A DNA stretch of 64,000 bases from Eleusine coracana subsp. coracana (GCA_032690845.1 CM064430.1:7550949-7614948); one strand, 5' to 3'. Shown: positions 1 to 11,390, counted from the stretch's first letter. Program-made: numbers and translations. Notes: generated from the sequence alone by a model not told the origin.

Positions 1-2130
1 TACTCCCTTCCTATGTATGCTTGATCACCGTGTACCTAAAACCAAATGAACACAAGAGTGAGTAAAAACACTCAGCAAGTACAAATCAAAACCGGAAGAA
101 CAACATGAAGAACAAAAGAAATTCAAAACTTAAGAGGACAACTTATTTTTTGAAACAACCATGAAACAGTAGTTTCCGTCTGAAACGGACGTCACCTGAA
201 ACTTCCTTTACCGGTAAAGCCGAATAAGTGAGGCCAATACTTATTCACAAAAACCAGAATATAAGAACCAAATTGCACAACCGGTGTTTGCACAAACCCC
301 CCGCACTTGAATAGTATGAAAAGAAACCACAACCAAAGTTTAGAAAAACTCCGACACTTGAACAATATGAAAAGAAACACATGAAACTCAAAAATTGATA
401 TGAACACATGAAAGAACGACTATAGGAAATCAACATTATTGAATGAACATAGTCAAGAAGAGCAAAACAGAACCAAAGTCACATTCACGTCACAAGGAGA
501 TTCGTCATTGCACTTGCCTTAACTAAGATTGATGAAAACCCGAAGATGCCCTCCCGACACCGGGACCGTCGGAACCTGAATAATTATCTACATTTAAGAA
601 TATTTCTACTAAAATATAAAGCACATTGTTTCTCAATTATTTAAGAAAATGACTGAAAATACTATTTTTTCCAACAATTCAGAGTTCGGTATAAAACGAC
701 ATTGCTCAGGTTTTAACTCATAACTTATTATTTAATTAACCAATTGACACAAATAAATACATTAAGAACATCTACAGAAAATTTCCCACAACTTTTCTTA
801 TATCTGCTTTTTTCTGATTCATCCTAAAACTGGTCAAAAACAAATAAACAAATCAAGTCGCAGAAACTGTAATCTGTATCAGCAACACTAAAATCACGTT
901 TTCTCCTTAACGGCTGATCCAAATTGGATGAAACCAGTGCCGTTTTAAAGATAAAACAATTATATATAACTTTTATTTTAGGCTCTAGGTAAAATTCCTC
1001 ACCAATTAATACCAGATTTGGGAAAAAAATCTTGCTACACAGGAATTCATCAACTAGACAGATTAATCTTATGTTTCATCTCTCTAAATTCAGCAGTAGC
1101 ATGCCCCAAAGCTAGTAGGAATTAATCTCCAAGAAAAAGCACGAATTTCTAGAGAGGCTGGACAATTTTCAGAACACGTACCAAGTTCTCCCCTTGCCAC
1201 TTCTCCTTGCTAACTGTTTCAGCAACCAAACACATGAATGCACAGCTCAGCAGGCAGCCCAGCTCACAAACGTACAGCAGGTAACAGCAATTAGAATACA
1301 GCACGACCAAATTCTTCCTTCTCCCATCACTCCCTACAGCTCAAGCACACCGCTACTATTAGACCAAGGTAGCAGCACGGCGCAGCGCTGGACAGTGGCC
1401 AGCAATGGAGACAAGCAGGGAGGAACACCACCCTACCTGGGGCAGGGCGACGACAGCGGCAGAGGCAAATGCGAGAGAGGCGGTGGCATTTCAACACGAA
1501 GTGGCCGCGTGAAGGGAAGAAGAACAAGCGCCTGCTCTGATTTTCTATCAATGACAAGACAACCCTAATAGCAAATCAACGGCTCCTAATTGTTCAAAAC
1601 AACCGAGGTCATATGATGTTGGAATCTAGCATATGAGTAGTGAAACGGATGCGTTGCGATGAGCTCTACACATCCACGGTCTCTGATCGTCCATCCGAGC
1701 GATTGTTCAAAAATTCAAATTTCAGTCAACTCCAGGAGTCTTTTAATTAACTATTTATTTTCTTTTAAATATTAGGATATTATAAAAAACATAGCAATGA
1801 CTTGATGTGAGGTTCTAGTAATTGAATAATAATATGCATTTTCATCTACTTAGGTATCCGAATAAAAGATACCAATGACTAGGGAAGCTCCAAACTTCAT
1901 TGTCTCTGAGTTCTGACAATTACATTAAAAGTTACTCCCAACGTCAATGAAAAAAGTCCGGAGGGAGTAGTATTGTAATTTTTATTTGCTCATTGATTAT
2001 CGTAATTTTGATTGGTAGTAGTAGAGGTAGTCCTTGATCACAAAGAAAAAAAAGATGATTTTGCGAGCTCAGTTGCATTCCTGGGCAGCTATGCAGACTC
2101 AATGTTTTCCGTCTGACAACCGGAATGCCA
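1..2130. other. Intergenic, no gene recognised
   Basis: AT-rich DNA with a GC-richer patch at about 1180-1560. The patch can be read as an open frame on the plus strand (1194-1568), but its composition is repetitive, no domain is recognisable and no splice context supports it. Around 1800-1890 there is a diverged copy of the tail of a repeat module seen better near 25.4, 39.5 and 63.8 kb (wording like 'ttcatctacttaggta'). Near 1960 a single 'ggagggagta' resembles one end of a Stowaway MITE, but no partner end was found. Confidence 0.5.
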
Positions 2131-2134
2131 GGTA

Positions 2135-2450
2135 TGTTGGAAAATCCCATCAGCAGGATGGATTAAGGTGAATGTTGATGCAGCCTTCAATCAGATCACA
2201 AGACGTGGCGGTGTGTGTAGTAGCGAGCAGTGACCAAGGTACTGTCAGCCTGGTGGGTCATTTTTTGCAGGCAATCGGTGGAGGAGCTCGAAGCCCTCGC
2301 CTGTCAGAAAGGTATGCGGCTAGTGGTAGAAGAGGTCAGAAAAAAAAAGTCATCTTGGATTCGGACAGCCCATCGGTCATCGCTACATTGTGGCGGAAGG
2401 AGGAGGTTAGGTCTAGGCTTTCTTTATCTTTAGCGATACTGTATTAAGGA
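2135..2450 (+). pseudogene. RNase H-like fragment of a non-LTR retrotransposon (decayed)
   Basis: Reading from 2135 gives CWKIPSAGWIKVNVDAAF followed by NQITRRGG. This is the start of the RNase H-like domain (RVT_3 type) found at the C-terminus of many plant LINE polyproteins and domesticated derivatives, including the first catalytic Asp in 'NVDAAF'. The similarity then moves to the next frame (VCVVAS.DQGTV) and later to a third frame (EALACQKGMRLVVEEV, then KVILDSDSP with a second catalytic-type Asp). At least two frameshifts therefore break it. No reverse transcriptase lies upstream, so this is an isolated relic. The family call rests on motif order and is fairly secure; the source element is unknown. 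Confidence 0.7.
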
Positions 2451-2584
2451 GAATGTTGCTGAAATGTTTTTCTAGTCAGTCAGAAGACATAGCCATGAGC
2501 TTGCACAACTGGTGAAATGAACAACGTATACCACTGTATGGCATTGGCAGGTTTTCATGGTCATGTCATGCACACTCGTACCGT

Positions 2585-3150
2585 CTTACGTGAAAAACGT
2601 TGTGGGCCTCGTGATTGCCATGGACAATACATTTATTTTTTGTGAACAAACCACTTTAGTCAAGCTGACGGTATGACATCCTGGAGGAGTCGATCGATCG
2701 TAACGTGAACTATGCAATGATTACACCATCGTTCTATGCTCGTTCATGTGCCTGGAGAGCCCATCACGCACATCTTCATGGTCTGGATCTCGGCCGCGTC
2801 AGCGAAGTTCACTGTCTTGTTGCCTGGAGAGCCTCGCCGATGGTGACCACCTTGGCCCAGGCCTGGTCCTCGGAGCGGATCATTGGCCCACTGGGTATTC
2901 GTGGGCCAACATTTTAGTACAATTGCTTAACTGATTTGTAAAGGTGAGGAAATTTTCTAGTTCATTTGGGATAGTTTTGGGGTTGGTCATAACCCACAAA
3001 TTATAAAATCTGCATCCCTAAGTAGCCACCAGCTGAGCGCTGCTAGAACAACTTGAGAACGGACCCGCTGGTTATTCAGTTTGATTGCTTGTTGTGTGCA
3101 GGAGAAAGGACTTGACGGAGCTGGGACAATCAGGCCTTGAAGAAAGAAGA
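2585..3150 (-). pseudogene. Decayed copy of the LEA-SMP gene and its upstream region
   Basis: This stretch aligns by eye with the intact LEA gene region at 35580-36290. On the minus strand an ATG at 2883 opens MIRSEDQAWAKVVTIGEALQ, matching the start of the intact protein (MIHGEDLVRAKVVTIGEALQ). It runs into a stop within about eight codons. A second match, 'VNFADAAEIQ', follows near 2790-2815 after the intervening codons have been deleted. The matched upstream part (about 2990-3140) shares blocks with the 5' region of the intact gene, for example 'aaaggact(t)g' and 'gagctggga'. The C-terminal two thirds of the coding region is missing. It is a dead paralogue, which suggests that this locus has been duplicated locally. 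Confidence 0.75.
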
Positions 3151-3159
3151 AGAAGAAGC

Positions 3160-4400
3160 ATCGGCTAGCTCGTCCTAAACTCTTTCCTAACATGTGCAGA
3201 CGATCTCTGTTTCTTGGTGTCTTTCTGTTCTTGTTCTGTTTCTGCACAACCTGTATAAGGATGGATGAGGGGAGAACAATAAATGCCTCACAACCGGCGG
3301 CCAAGCATTGGAATACCCACAAGGCAGAATTTTTTTTTTCATTTTCACAAGGCAGAATTTACTCATGGACATCATTCCATGTTGTTATTTCTTTTAGGAC
3401 ACTAATTAATATCATATTTGCTAACATATACTTTAGTCATCAAAATATTAGTTATCTTGTATCGAGAAGAAAGAGAAATTTCTAAATGACAATTTTACCC
3501 TTGAAATTGGGGAATTCGGAGCAACACGAAGTTGTTGTAGGGGAACAGTGCACACTGGGAGGAACTCCAATAGATGCTACAAAATTAAACTAAAAGAGTT
3601 GGTAAGTCATGAATAATCTTGGTTATGCACATGGATAAATATCAATAAATATCAACTACACTACAGGAGATCAGCAGTGCAGGGTGGAAAGGGATTGAGG
3701 TAGCAGACAACAACGGTGACACGGGGTAGGCATCTGGTCTGGGAGGAGAAAGTGACTGCTCATCGGTTGTGCTAGGAGGCCAGATCACTCTTTCGGGCCG
3801 TTATGGGGCTGCCCCGCTTTCAGGCCGTGACTTGGGCTAGACGATCAGCCCAAAACATGTCCCTCACCATGCTGTGGCTTAACACAAGCCTAGTCTCTAC
3901 CTTGTTAAGCTGGGTTTATGCCGAGCCAAAATGGTGAGGCCACATGCAAGCCTATTTGTCCCAGCCCGAAAGCCCAACTATAGTTTCCATTGAGCTCTTA
4001 AATATCTGTGCAGACTCTGACTTATTTTCATCATAACCTAGCTTTACACATCCTTAACTATCTTTGAAACTTTTATAAGGTTGCAATTAAAACTAGTATA
4101 CTAACTAGCCAACTTGTCCGTGCATATGCATATACTAACTAGCCAACTTGCCTGTGTCAATCTTTATATGCTTGAACCACAGGCTGCACTATAAATAGGT
4201 AATGAATGCACTTTAGGATCTCGGCGGAACGACCTTTTTCCACGACAAAAAGATGTAGGCAGTTCAGAAAAAGAGTCTTATGAGGTACATGTGAGTAGGC
4301 ATACACATCATATGTTTTTCATGTTGTCAATACAGTACAATCATAGGCATTGTTACAATTGCAGAAAATAGATTCAGTTCTTTCATCATATCAAAATTAC
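3160..4400. other. Intergenic, no gene recognised
   Basis: Mixed AT-rich sequence. Positions 3570-3660 vaguely resemble the block at 42440-42570 ('aagtcatga', 'atcaactac'). Positions 3780-3980 are rich in GGCC/GCCC words like those of the hAT MITE at 8829, but no inverted termini or target duplication were found. No open frame looks coding. Confidence 0.4.
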
Positions 4401-4416
4401 AACAATGCAATTTTAT

Positions 4417-4760
4417 GTGAACGGGCCTTTATCGTAGTGGTAAGGTGCCTTAGTAGCACCTTCTAGCTCTTGGGTTCGATTTCTGTTGGAAGCGAATTTT
4501 CCAGACTAGTTAAAAAAAATTCCCTCGTCTTTCCCTTAAGCCAAAGCATGTGTAAGACCCTGCCTAAAGCCAATCAGTACGGGCTTTGCTCCGATTTAAA
4601 GGCTGATACACTATGAAGCTCTCACAAAAGGTCAAAAAAGGGGTCACCATGTCAGGAGGGGAGAGGGGTTCGGGAATTTTCTAGACCTGCGTGAGAAGGT
4701 CCTCTCTTCTTAATGCAATACTGTTGGGGCGGTCTTACCCCGGCAGGTCTAGTTTTTTTT
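4417..4760 (+). mobile_element. tRNA-derived SINE, full length, with target site duplication
   Basis: The head carries an RNA polymerase III internal promoter: an A-box-like 'tagtggtaaggtg' (about 4435) and a B box 'gggttcgattt' (about 4472), separated by the usual tRNA distance. The body ends in a T-rich tail (4753-4760), typical of grass SINEs. The element is bounded by a 16-bp direct repeat with one mismatch, 'aacaatgcaattttat' (4401-4416) and 'aacaatgcaagtttat' (4761-4776). This is the target duplication left by LINE-assisted integration. A second, 3'-truncated member of the same family lies at 39754-40001 on the other strand. It encodes no protein. It is not a tRNA gene, because no acceptor stem can be drawn. 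Confidence 0.88.
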
Positions 4761-4890
4761 AACAATGCAAGTTTATAAGGTCAATTTAACAATTAGCCAA
4801 CTATATAAAAGGACCAACAGTGGGTCTCACATATCCTAGCATTGTATAAAGTACTTTTTGTAACATTAATCTGCACAACAATTATTTTGC

Positions 4891-5147
4891 GGGAATGCTA
4901 AATTTCAGTCGACTGAAATTTGTGGCTTCGTTCAGTCGACTAAAATTTCAATTGATCGGTCCTCTTTTTGTTTCCTTTTGTTCCTTTTTTTATTTATCTA
5001 TTTGTAGGATTATATGTACTAATTAGTGTTATGTATAGACTATAGAATTTTTTTGTCTTTTTATATCCGTTGGATCTAGATCCAAAGGCTAAAGACATTA
5101 ATTGAAAGGAACCCTCATTTTCAATCAATTGAAAATTAGACATTCCC
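4891..5147. mobile_element. hAT-type MITE with 8-bp target duplication
   Basis: The termini are imperfect inverted repeats. The left end reads 'gggaatgctaaatttcagtc' and the complement of the right end reads 'gggaatgtctaattttcaat'. Each arm also contains a small palindrome (TTTCAGTCGACTGAAA on the left and TTTTCAATCAATTGAAAA, nearly palindromic, on the right). The flanks are identical 8-mers TATTTTGC (4883-4890 and 5148-5155). An 8-bp duplication is the hallmark of the hAT superfamily. The interior is AT-rich and non-coding, so the element depended on a transposase supplied elsewhere. Confidence 0.85.
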
Positions 5148-5155
5148 TATTTTGC

Positions 5156-8100
5156 ATGTGTCAAAAGAGTAGATCAATTATAACTGTGCTTTGAAAGCAT
5201 AGCATACTCACCTTTCTTGTAGGTCTTTGTAGCTCTTTTCAATCAGGCCAGCAAAATTAATTCAAATTGCTGAAGGTTAGCAGTGCGTATGGCTTTAGCA
5301 TGCACCTAATGCTGTCACGTGATGAAACTAAATAATATAGCATACACCTAATACTGTCGCGACCAGGTAAATCCCATTACGGCACTGTGATGATTTACAA
5401 CAGATTGATTTGAATGGAAGGAGGAGACAAACAGGAACAGGATGGAGCGGGAGACACATGCACAGATCTAATTAGGTTGTGGAGATTAAGGGTCAGATTT
5501 TTGTATAAGATTACATTAGGAGGGTTCAAGGACCAGATGTTTTGCTTTTTTGAGACAATTTAGAGTCTAAAACCTTCATCTCCTTTTATTAATAAATAGA
5601 TGGATGGATTTGAATTCCCCGCTTGCACCCCGCACTATAAGAAAGGAAACATCATCGAGGTCGTTGGTCACAGAAAAAAAAGATGACTTCGGTATTGAAA
5701 CGTAGAGCCCACGCACAACTCCTATTGAAAGACAGTAGTACTGGTTCTTAATTTATGACTTTGGATCGAACCAGGGGCGAAGCCAGCCATGCAGACCACC
5801 AGGGTCAGTAAACATGCTCACTAGCTAGGGTCATTAACCTTAACTAGTTTTTTGCACGTGCGACACACACGTTTTATTCTTGCACTACGAATATTTAATA
5901 AAGTCTAGTTTCCATTCCGCGTTCAAGACTTTGGCTTCTCAGTAATCCCAATCACGCGTAGTATGGTTTTTTCATCTTTTCTTGGTACTTCCAATCACGC
6001 ATTTGAACCGCTTGAATACCCATAGGGAATAGGATTAGTCAAACATAAATAGTATCTTATCCGTCATTTGAATTGTTATCATGAAATAGGCCTCGGTAGT
6101 TCATCATTTGATGGACATCTATCTTTTCTTCTTCCTCCGTATTACTCATCCTTAGCCCTATCACACGTCAGTTTTCAAACCTGATCACGCATAAAACCTG
6201 ACATACTTCACTATCCCAACCGAGCCAACCCTGCCACCTGCTCTCTTTGTGTGCCAATGTTAAGCAAGCATACACTATCAAGGTTAATATTTCCTTTAAT
6301 ATTTCCCTAGCTATGAAAATATACAAGTAGATTACGGGCGTAGCTGAGATAACAAAAAAACAGACATGTTTTTAGTTAACATTGGATCGACCCTCTCATC
6401 TAGTCATATAAATCCCACAAAAACATGACAAACTACTTTGGAGATTCTTAAATGGCTACACCTACTTATATTACAAAACATCGATTCAAAGTCGGGCTGC
6501 ATCAAAGCCACTTATTTTCAGTATTTAAATGAATTTTAAATCTCCTTGCACAATCATCCAACCCATTCCTCTCCCATTCAACGTCATCGCCACAGGACAT
6601 TTTATTAATCTATCAGACCTGTATCCATGTCTCCTGAAAGTCCAATAAAAGTTGCTGGGAATGGGAAATACTTATGACAACCTTATATTTGGAAACTTAT
6701 CCATACATCTAACAGTCAGATTGAGTACAAATCTATTGTACTAAACTACTCAAACATGTACAATATAGAAGGAAATACTCCAGCATCCATGAAAGAAAAG
6801 AAGACAAGGGAAGACAATTCTGAACTGAAAACTCGTAGTTCCAAGAGTACAGTGGGGATCCTAATATGTTCTTTTATTTTTTCTAAAATATTGTTGATAT
6901 GAAATTATGATAAGTACCAAAATGGAAATATGGTAACTCATAGGGTAATAGAAGGCTGTGGTCAGCTGAAGGAACCTCTCAAAACTGCAGAAAATTCGCT
7001 TAGAATGTTAATGCAAGGGTTTGCAGTCAAAAATTGCTTATCAACGGTCATGAACTTGTTCTGCTTAAACTCCATGCATGTCTCCTAAAAAAGAATCGTT
7101 ATATGTTAGCTATCATGTATAGCCCAGGTAGTAAAAAAAAGCAAGTAATAGAACACATACCAATTGCTCTTGACCAATTTAATGTCCCATTTACACTTCC
7201 CATTTGAATGTAACGCCTGCACTTTCTATACTCTCTCATAAAAACCATGGAGCTTGCAATGTAAAGCACGCTCACGCTGCTTGCTTGACTACTCCCTCCC
7301 TCACTGTGATCCTAGAGCAGCATTCCAACACAGTAGAATATAAGAGGAATGTAATTTATAATTTATAAATCAGTTGATACAACACAAGCATAGCAGCAAA
7401 CACCTCGAGGACATACCAATTGACAGAGCAGGAGAGACAGTGAGCCCAGGTATGATGTTTTTTTTTAGCTGGTATAGATCACGCCTGCGCGCATCAGAAC
7501 TGTCACGAAGCTGTTGTAGTAAATTAAAAGCACTTAATCCCTTCTGCCTCCTCCTCCCTTCTCTGTCATGGCATTGTGTAATTGAATAATTTATGTAAAA
7601 TTATCAAGAAGTTGTCATATGATCAGATCACCATGCTCCCAGGCTTGATCAGGCACATTCAGCTGAATCTGTTAGTATTCCACCTGTAGAAACTGAACAA
7701 CAAATAATGACCTTACCTCTATGTAAAAATAATGGCAACAGTCGGAAAGGTTGAGATTGTATCATGATGGCAGATCCGTTGCAGGCAGCTCACTCACAGT
7801 TCTGCTACCAGTAAAAGAATTAACAAACAAAAGATAAGCTATAATGGTAAAGAGCGTGCATGCATTTTTGTTTAACTTGCCAACTATTCTACATCCAAAC
7901 TGGCAAGTAAAAAGAGTAGAATACTATTCACTCTGTCTCAGATCCTTGCTGGTCAAGAGAGGAAACAAACATTCATGGAAATGATAAGCATGCTCAATCC
8001 CAAAAGAAAACAATTTTAAATGCAAAAATGTGCAACAGCGTAAGAAGATGCAAGTATTGAGAAGTGTGGCCTGATATGTGGACAACTGCTGAGTGAATGA

Positions 8101-8820
8101 AACAATTTGCAAGCAACGTACCTATAGAAATTTTCACGTAAATCAGAAGTGACATGCACTGTTTTGCATGATGGACACTTGCATAATTTCCATCAAACAG
8201 CATCGGCTTGCAAATTTCCATTACAATATACATATAGAATAGAAACCTGCAGTCTGACAAAAGTGAGTAAAAGCATCAGATTAACCTGTAGCACACATTC
8301 TCATTTCATTTCATTCCACTACAGAAAAAACATCCATAGACAATTTGATGTGATAGAAAAGTACACTGATGGCTAGTACCCTAAAATGGGAACCCGTCAA
8401 TGGGTTGTTCTGCCAACTTAATTAACCTTCTTAGCAATGCTCAATATATTCATTCAATCAACATGCATCTCATCATCCTCGTTATATTTTCAACATTCCA
8501 TCTCCTGCATCATATAGAAAATGTTATCATATGATAAGAAGGTATGGAGAAACAAAAAACAATTTCCATGTTGCATACTATTTAAACGATGGTCAGTGAA
8601 ATATTTTCATAAAGTACTCTACGAGAGCCTAGAAAATCATCAAACAAAATGATACAACACTCACCACATAAAGAATTTTGGAATTTGGTAATTTACTCAA
8701 ATCTGATATGTCAATCCATGAATCTTTGGTTCATAATATTTTTTTTATCAATACAGAAATTATACTGTGTCTAGCTTCCAGAACCCACCATGCAACCGAT
8801 CCATCGACCACCTGAACTCA
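5156..8820. other. Long intergenic stretch, no gene recognised
   Basis: AT-rich throughout, with short open frames only. Positions 5280-5360 contain a short direct repeat ('catgcacctaatgctgtc' / 'catacacctaatactgtc'). Around 5770 'aggggcgaagccagccatg' looks like the end of a CAGxGGCGGAGCCAG-type hAT MITE, but no opposite end was found nearby. Isolated splice-like signals occur at 7100-8100 but cannot be assembled into a gene. Confidence 0.4.
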
Positions 8821-8828
8821 GATTGAAC

Positions 8829-9387
8829 TATACCTGGCCAAGTGGGCCGGGCTAAATGGGCCAGCATGAGGCCCACGTATTTTGGCCCGGTCCGAGCATG
8901 GCACGGCCCGAAGTTAGACAGGCCATGCCGGCCCGTGGCCCATCATGGGCCATGCCTAGGCCTAGCCACAGGCCCGCCGTGCTGGCCCGAGCACGGCCCG
9001 TTTAGCCCGTGAAGCATGGCCCGGCCCGACATGGCCCGTTAAATAAAATGATTAATATTTCAATATTTATATTAAAAATATTTTTATGTTCAAATTTATT
9101 GATAAAAAATATTCTATCTACTAAAAATATCATTTTTTGAGAAAAATTAGATATATAAAAATTAAATGGGCTCCAGGTCAGCCCGGCCCGAATAGCCCAC
9201 CGGGCCGACGGGCCGGCACGGCCCATGTAAGACGAGCCGTGCCATGCTTGGGCTTCGACGCAGGCCCGTCAGGCCGGCACGGCACGACCTGTTAATTAGA
9301 AGGGCCGTGCCGGCCCGTCTAAGAAATGGCACGGCCCGTCACAGGCTCGTGCCGTACCAGCCCGGCACGGCCCGTTGGCCAGGTATA
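8829..9387. mobile_element. hAT-type foldback MITE with GGCCCG-rich arms
   Basis: The termini are perfect inverted repeats: TATACCTGGCCAA at the left and TTGGCCAGGTATA at the right. Both flanks carry the same 8-mer GATTGAAC (8821-8828 and 9388-9395), giving the 8-bp target duplication expected of hAT elements. Each arm is about 200 bp of reiterated GGCCCG / GCACGGCCC words, and the arms are largely complementary, so the element can fold into a long hairpin. The centre (about 9040-9170) is very AT-rich. There is no coding capacity. Such a structure is a good source of small RNAs, but this is inference. Confidence 0.88.
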
Positions 9388-9650
9388 GATTGAACAATAT
9401 CAGTTTAGTTATGTGCTGGTTGAAAGAGGACTAATCAGTTTCAAGAGAAGATGGCAATCAGTAATAAATACACAAATTTCATGCCATAGATTTTGTTCTA
9501 GCGATGGCAACCTGAACAGGCAAACAAACTAAAAATATGCAGAAATCATGGCTTGTAGATGGAACATGCTGAACCACAAATCTTGTTGACCTCGCCGTGG
9601 ATTCAAGCATGAACTGTGGAACATGACTGTTACAGATTGACTAAAAATCA

Positions 9651-9673
9651 GGGGGGGGGGGGGGGGGGGGGGG
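9651..9673 (+). repeat. Poly-G run (23 G)
   Basis: An uninterrupted run of 23 G. Two longer runs lie 2 kb away at 11586-11610 and 11635-11662. On the minus strand it is a C tract within the intron-like stretch that follows the exon at 9696-9753. Confidence 0.9.
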
Positions 9674-9695
9674 TCAGGAGGGCAAAGCTGCTCAC

Positions 9696-9753
9696 TTATA
9701 GGGGACGTCACCGTCGGCACGTACTCTGTCCCGTTCACCGTGTCCATCAGCTT
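9696..9753 (-). pseudogene. Right-hand half of an exon interrupted by CACTA-A (unidentified gene)
   Basis: Read on the minus strand and joined across CACTA-A to 12823-12848, this gives an open, GC3-rich frame including ...DDEEKLMDTVNGTEYV and continuing to PTVTSPI. It ends at a 'gtgagc' donor-like site (9695-9690). The joined exon is 81 bp once the 3-bp target duplication is counted once. The two halves stay in frame. I do not recognise the protein. The plus strand is also open here, so the strand call rests on splice-like signals. Confidence that a gene was hit is moderate. Confidence 0.4.
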
Positions 9754-9769
9754 CACTACCGGAATCCAA

Positions 9770-10045
9770 GAGTTTGCTATGTGCTGCAGGCACACGACAA
9801 AGGGCTGATTACACACGGTAAATGTTTTTGCCGTGCGCAGCCCACGGCGAAGGCCTGATGGCGAAAAGGCCCGACGGCAAAGCCATCTTTGCCGTGTGCC
9901 TTTTGTCGAGCACACGGCAAAGTGCTTTGCTGTGTGTCACTGCTGGCACACGGCAATGATTTCTGCTTTGCCGTGTGTCTTCCCTAGAACACACGGCAAA
10001 TAGTTAGACTTTGCCGTGTGCCTTCCTCAAGACACACGGCAAACA
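9770..10045. repeat. CACTA-A 3' subterminal repeat array
   Basis: About ten copies of 'tttgccgtgtg' or its complement 'cacacggcaaa', alternating in orientation at 20-35 bp spacing. In En/Spm such arrays bind the element-encoded TNPA protein and bring the ends together. Confidence 0.88.
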
Positions 10046-10270
10046 TGAGTTTACAATAAAAAAAAAGTAGTTCTGTGTTTGCCCATGTATTCTCTAATCC
10101 TTCATTAATTGTTCACTGCAATTTGGACATTATTCACACCAGAGAAAAGAGTGCAATAGCTACATATAATATACTATTTATTTTACAGAAAACTCAAGGT
10201 ACAAAATGCATCATATTTAAAGGAATCTGGTTAAATAGTTAGTATAAATAAGACATAGTTAACTGCTAAC

Positions 10271-11250
10271 CTATCAAATTCATCTATGCAGCATAAACTT
10301 CTGTCAGCCAGGACAAGGGCACCAGCCTCAAGCATCCACTCTCCTTTCATAAGATTGAGAAAACAAACAAACGTTACAGTTGTTATTGAAATTTCAAAAA
10401 CATAGAACTACTTTGAAATGTTTTGCAAGTCAACAATTTTTTATGCCAGTAGCAGGAAAGTTTTGACAACTTTTCCAGTTATTGTGTTACAGCGCCACTG
10501 AGGCTCACAGGTAATCAAGGTGATAAACTGATAAAGTTGTAAAATTTTACAACCAAGTATCAAACAATAGACACATAGTATAATGCTAACAGGCAATGGA
10601 GATATTAAACACAGTACCTCCATCCTTGACCGCTGTGACAGTTAAACCAGCACTAGTGCTCCCAAGACCAGTTGTGATAACAGAACGGTTGCTCAATTCA
10701 GCAGCGAACTTCAAAAACTGGGATTTACATGTGCCTGAATTTTGATAGAACTAAGTTCAGTCACACTCCTGCTTTCTTTAATGAATATATTTTACAACTT
10801 TAGGCACACCAGACCATTACTACTTATTCAAATAAGTTACCTGTATCACCAACTTGAAAAGAGAATTCCTAAGAAGTTTATAATGTGATTTATAATCTAA
10901 ATAACACATACATCGGTGAACAAAACTATTAAACGACATGATATGATCTGGAAACATATTACAAATTGCAATACATCTATTAAACAGGTATTTCAGACCT
11001 CCTATTGCAGTTAAAAAAATACAGTTGGTTGAAAGATTGATTCATACTACTTATTGTTATGATACTATACCATATTCCTTTAAAGTTTATGTATTTAATT
11101 TAATGAGAGCGTATATCAATGTTAGCTCTAGCATTGTGCAGCTATTTTACTTGTTCGTACAAGAATACACATTAGAGTTGCATACCTGCTAGCTTCACTG
11201 TGAAGAGCCCGAAAATTTGAGGACAGATGGTTTTCAAAATTAAATTTCTT
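10271..11250 (-). pseudogene. MCM9: Captured MCM9-like exons (four exons with introns) inside CACTA-A
   Basis: Four minus-strand segments with GT/AG borders read as consecutive parts of the AAA+ core of a minichromosome maintenance protein. 11250-11186 gives RNLILKTICPQIFGLFTVKLA. 10868-10841 gives EFSFQVGDT. 10734-10618 gives [19 protein letters not shown] followed by [20 protein letters not shown]. 10343-10271 gives [17 protein letters not shown] followed by CCIDEFD. The second and third segments form the Walker A loop (GDPGTGKSQ in the family; here GDTGTCKSQ, so Pro and the second Gly are changed). The last contains the Walker B motif. '[14 protein letters not shown]' and '[20 protein letters not shown]' are the MCM9 versions rather than those of MCM2-8. 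Only about 95 codons remain, the Walker A change should abolish ATP binding, and the segment is enclosed in a transposon, so it is not a functional helicase. Retained introns show capture of genomic DNA, not cDNA. Confidence 0.85.
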
Positions 11251-11347
11251 CCACAGAAACTAACATCAGATGTGGAAATTCCTGTATTCCAGTGACCCAC
11301 CGCACCAAACGGAGGCTGTGGAGATGCAGCAGCAGTTGAGGTCGTTA

Positions 11348-11390
11348 CCACGCTCCGGTTAGCCTCAAACTTGTCCCTGAGATCCGACGC
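11348..11390 (-). pseudogene. Captured exon fragment resembling complex I B22 subunit (NDUFB9, LYR family)
   Basis: On the minus strand an AG acceptor ('cgtgtag') is followed by ASDLRDKFEANRSV. This resembles the conserved 'DLRxKFEANRxV' segment of the LYR-domain B22 subunit of mitochondrial NADH dehydrogenase. The match stops after about 14 codons, where the sequence passes into the intron-like stretch before the first MCM9-like exon. Its position just downstream of the CACTA leader would make it the first coding piece of a chimeric transcript. The fragment is short and the match is from memory, so confidence is moderate. Confidence 0.45.

Noticed and set aside
1194..1568. 124-codon plus-strand open frame
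   Set aside because: No domain, an overlapping open frame on the other strand (1327-1557), and no promoter or splice context.
4430..4485. Possible tRNA gene (A and B boxes)
   Set aside because: There is no acceptor stem or full cloverleaf, and the flanking duplication and T tail show a SINE. The same applies to 39930-40000.
5760..5850. Possible hAT MITE end (aggggcgaagccagcc)
   Set aside because: No matching opposite end or 8-bp duplication within several hundred bases.
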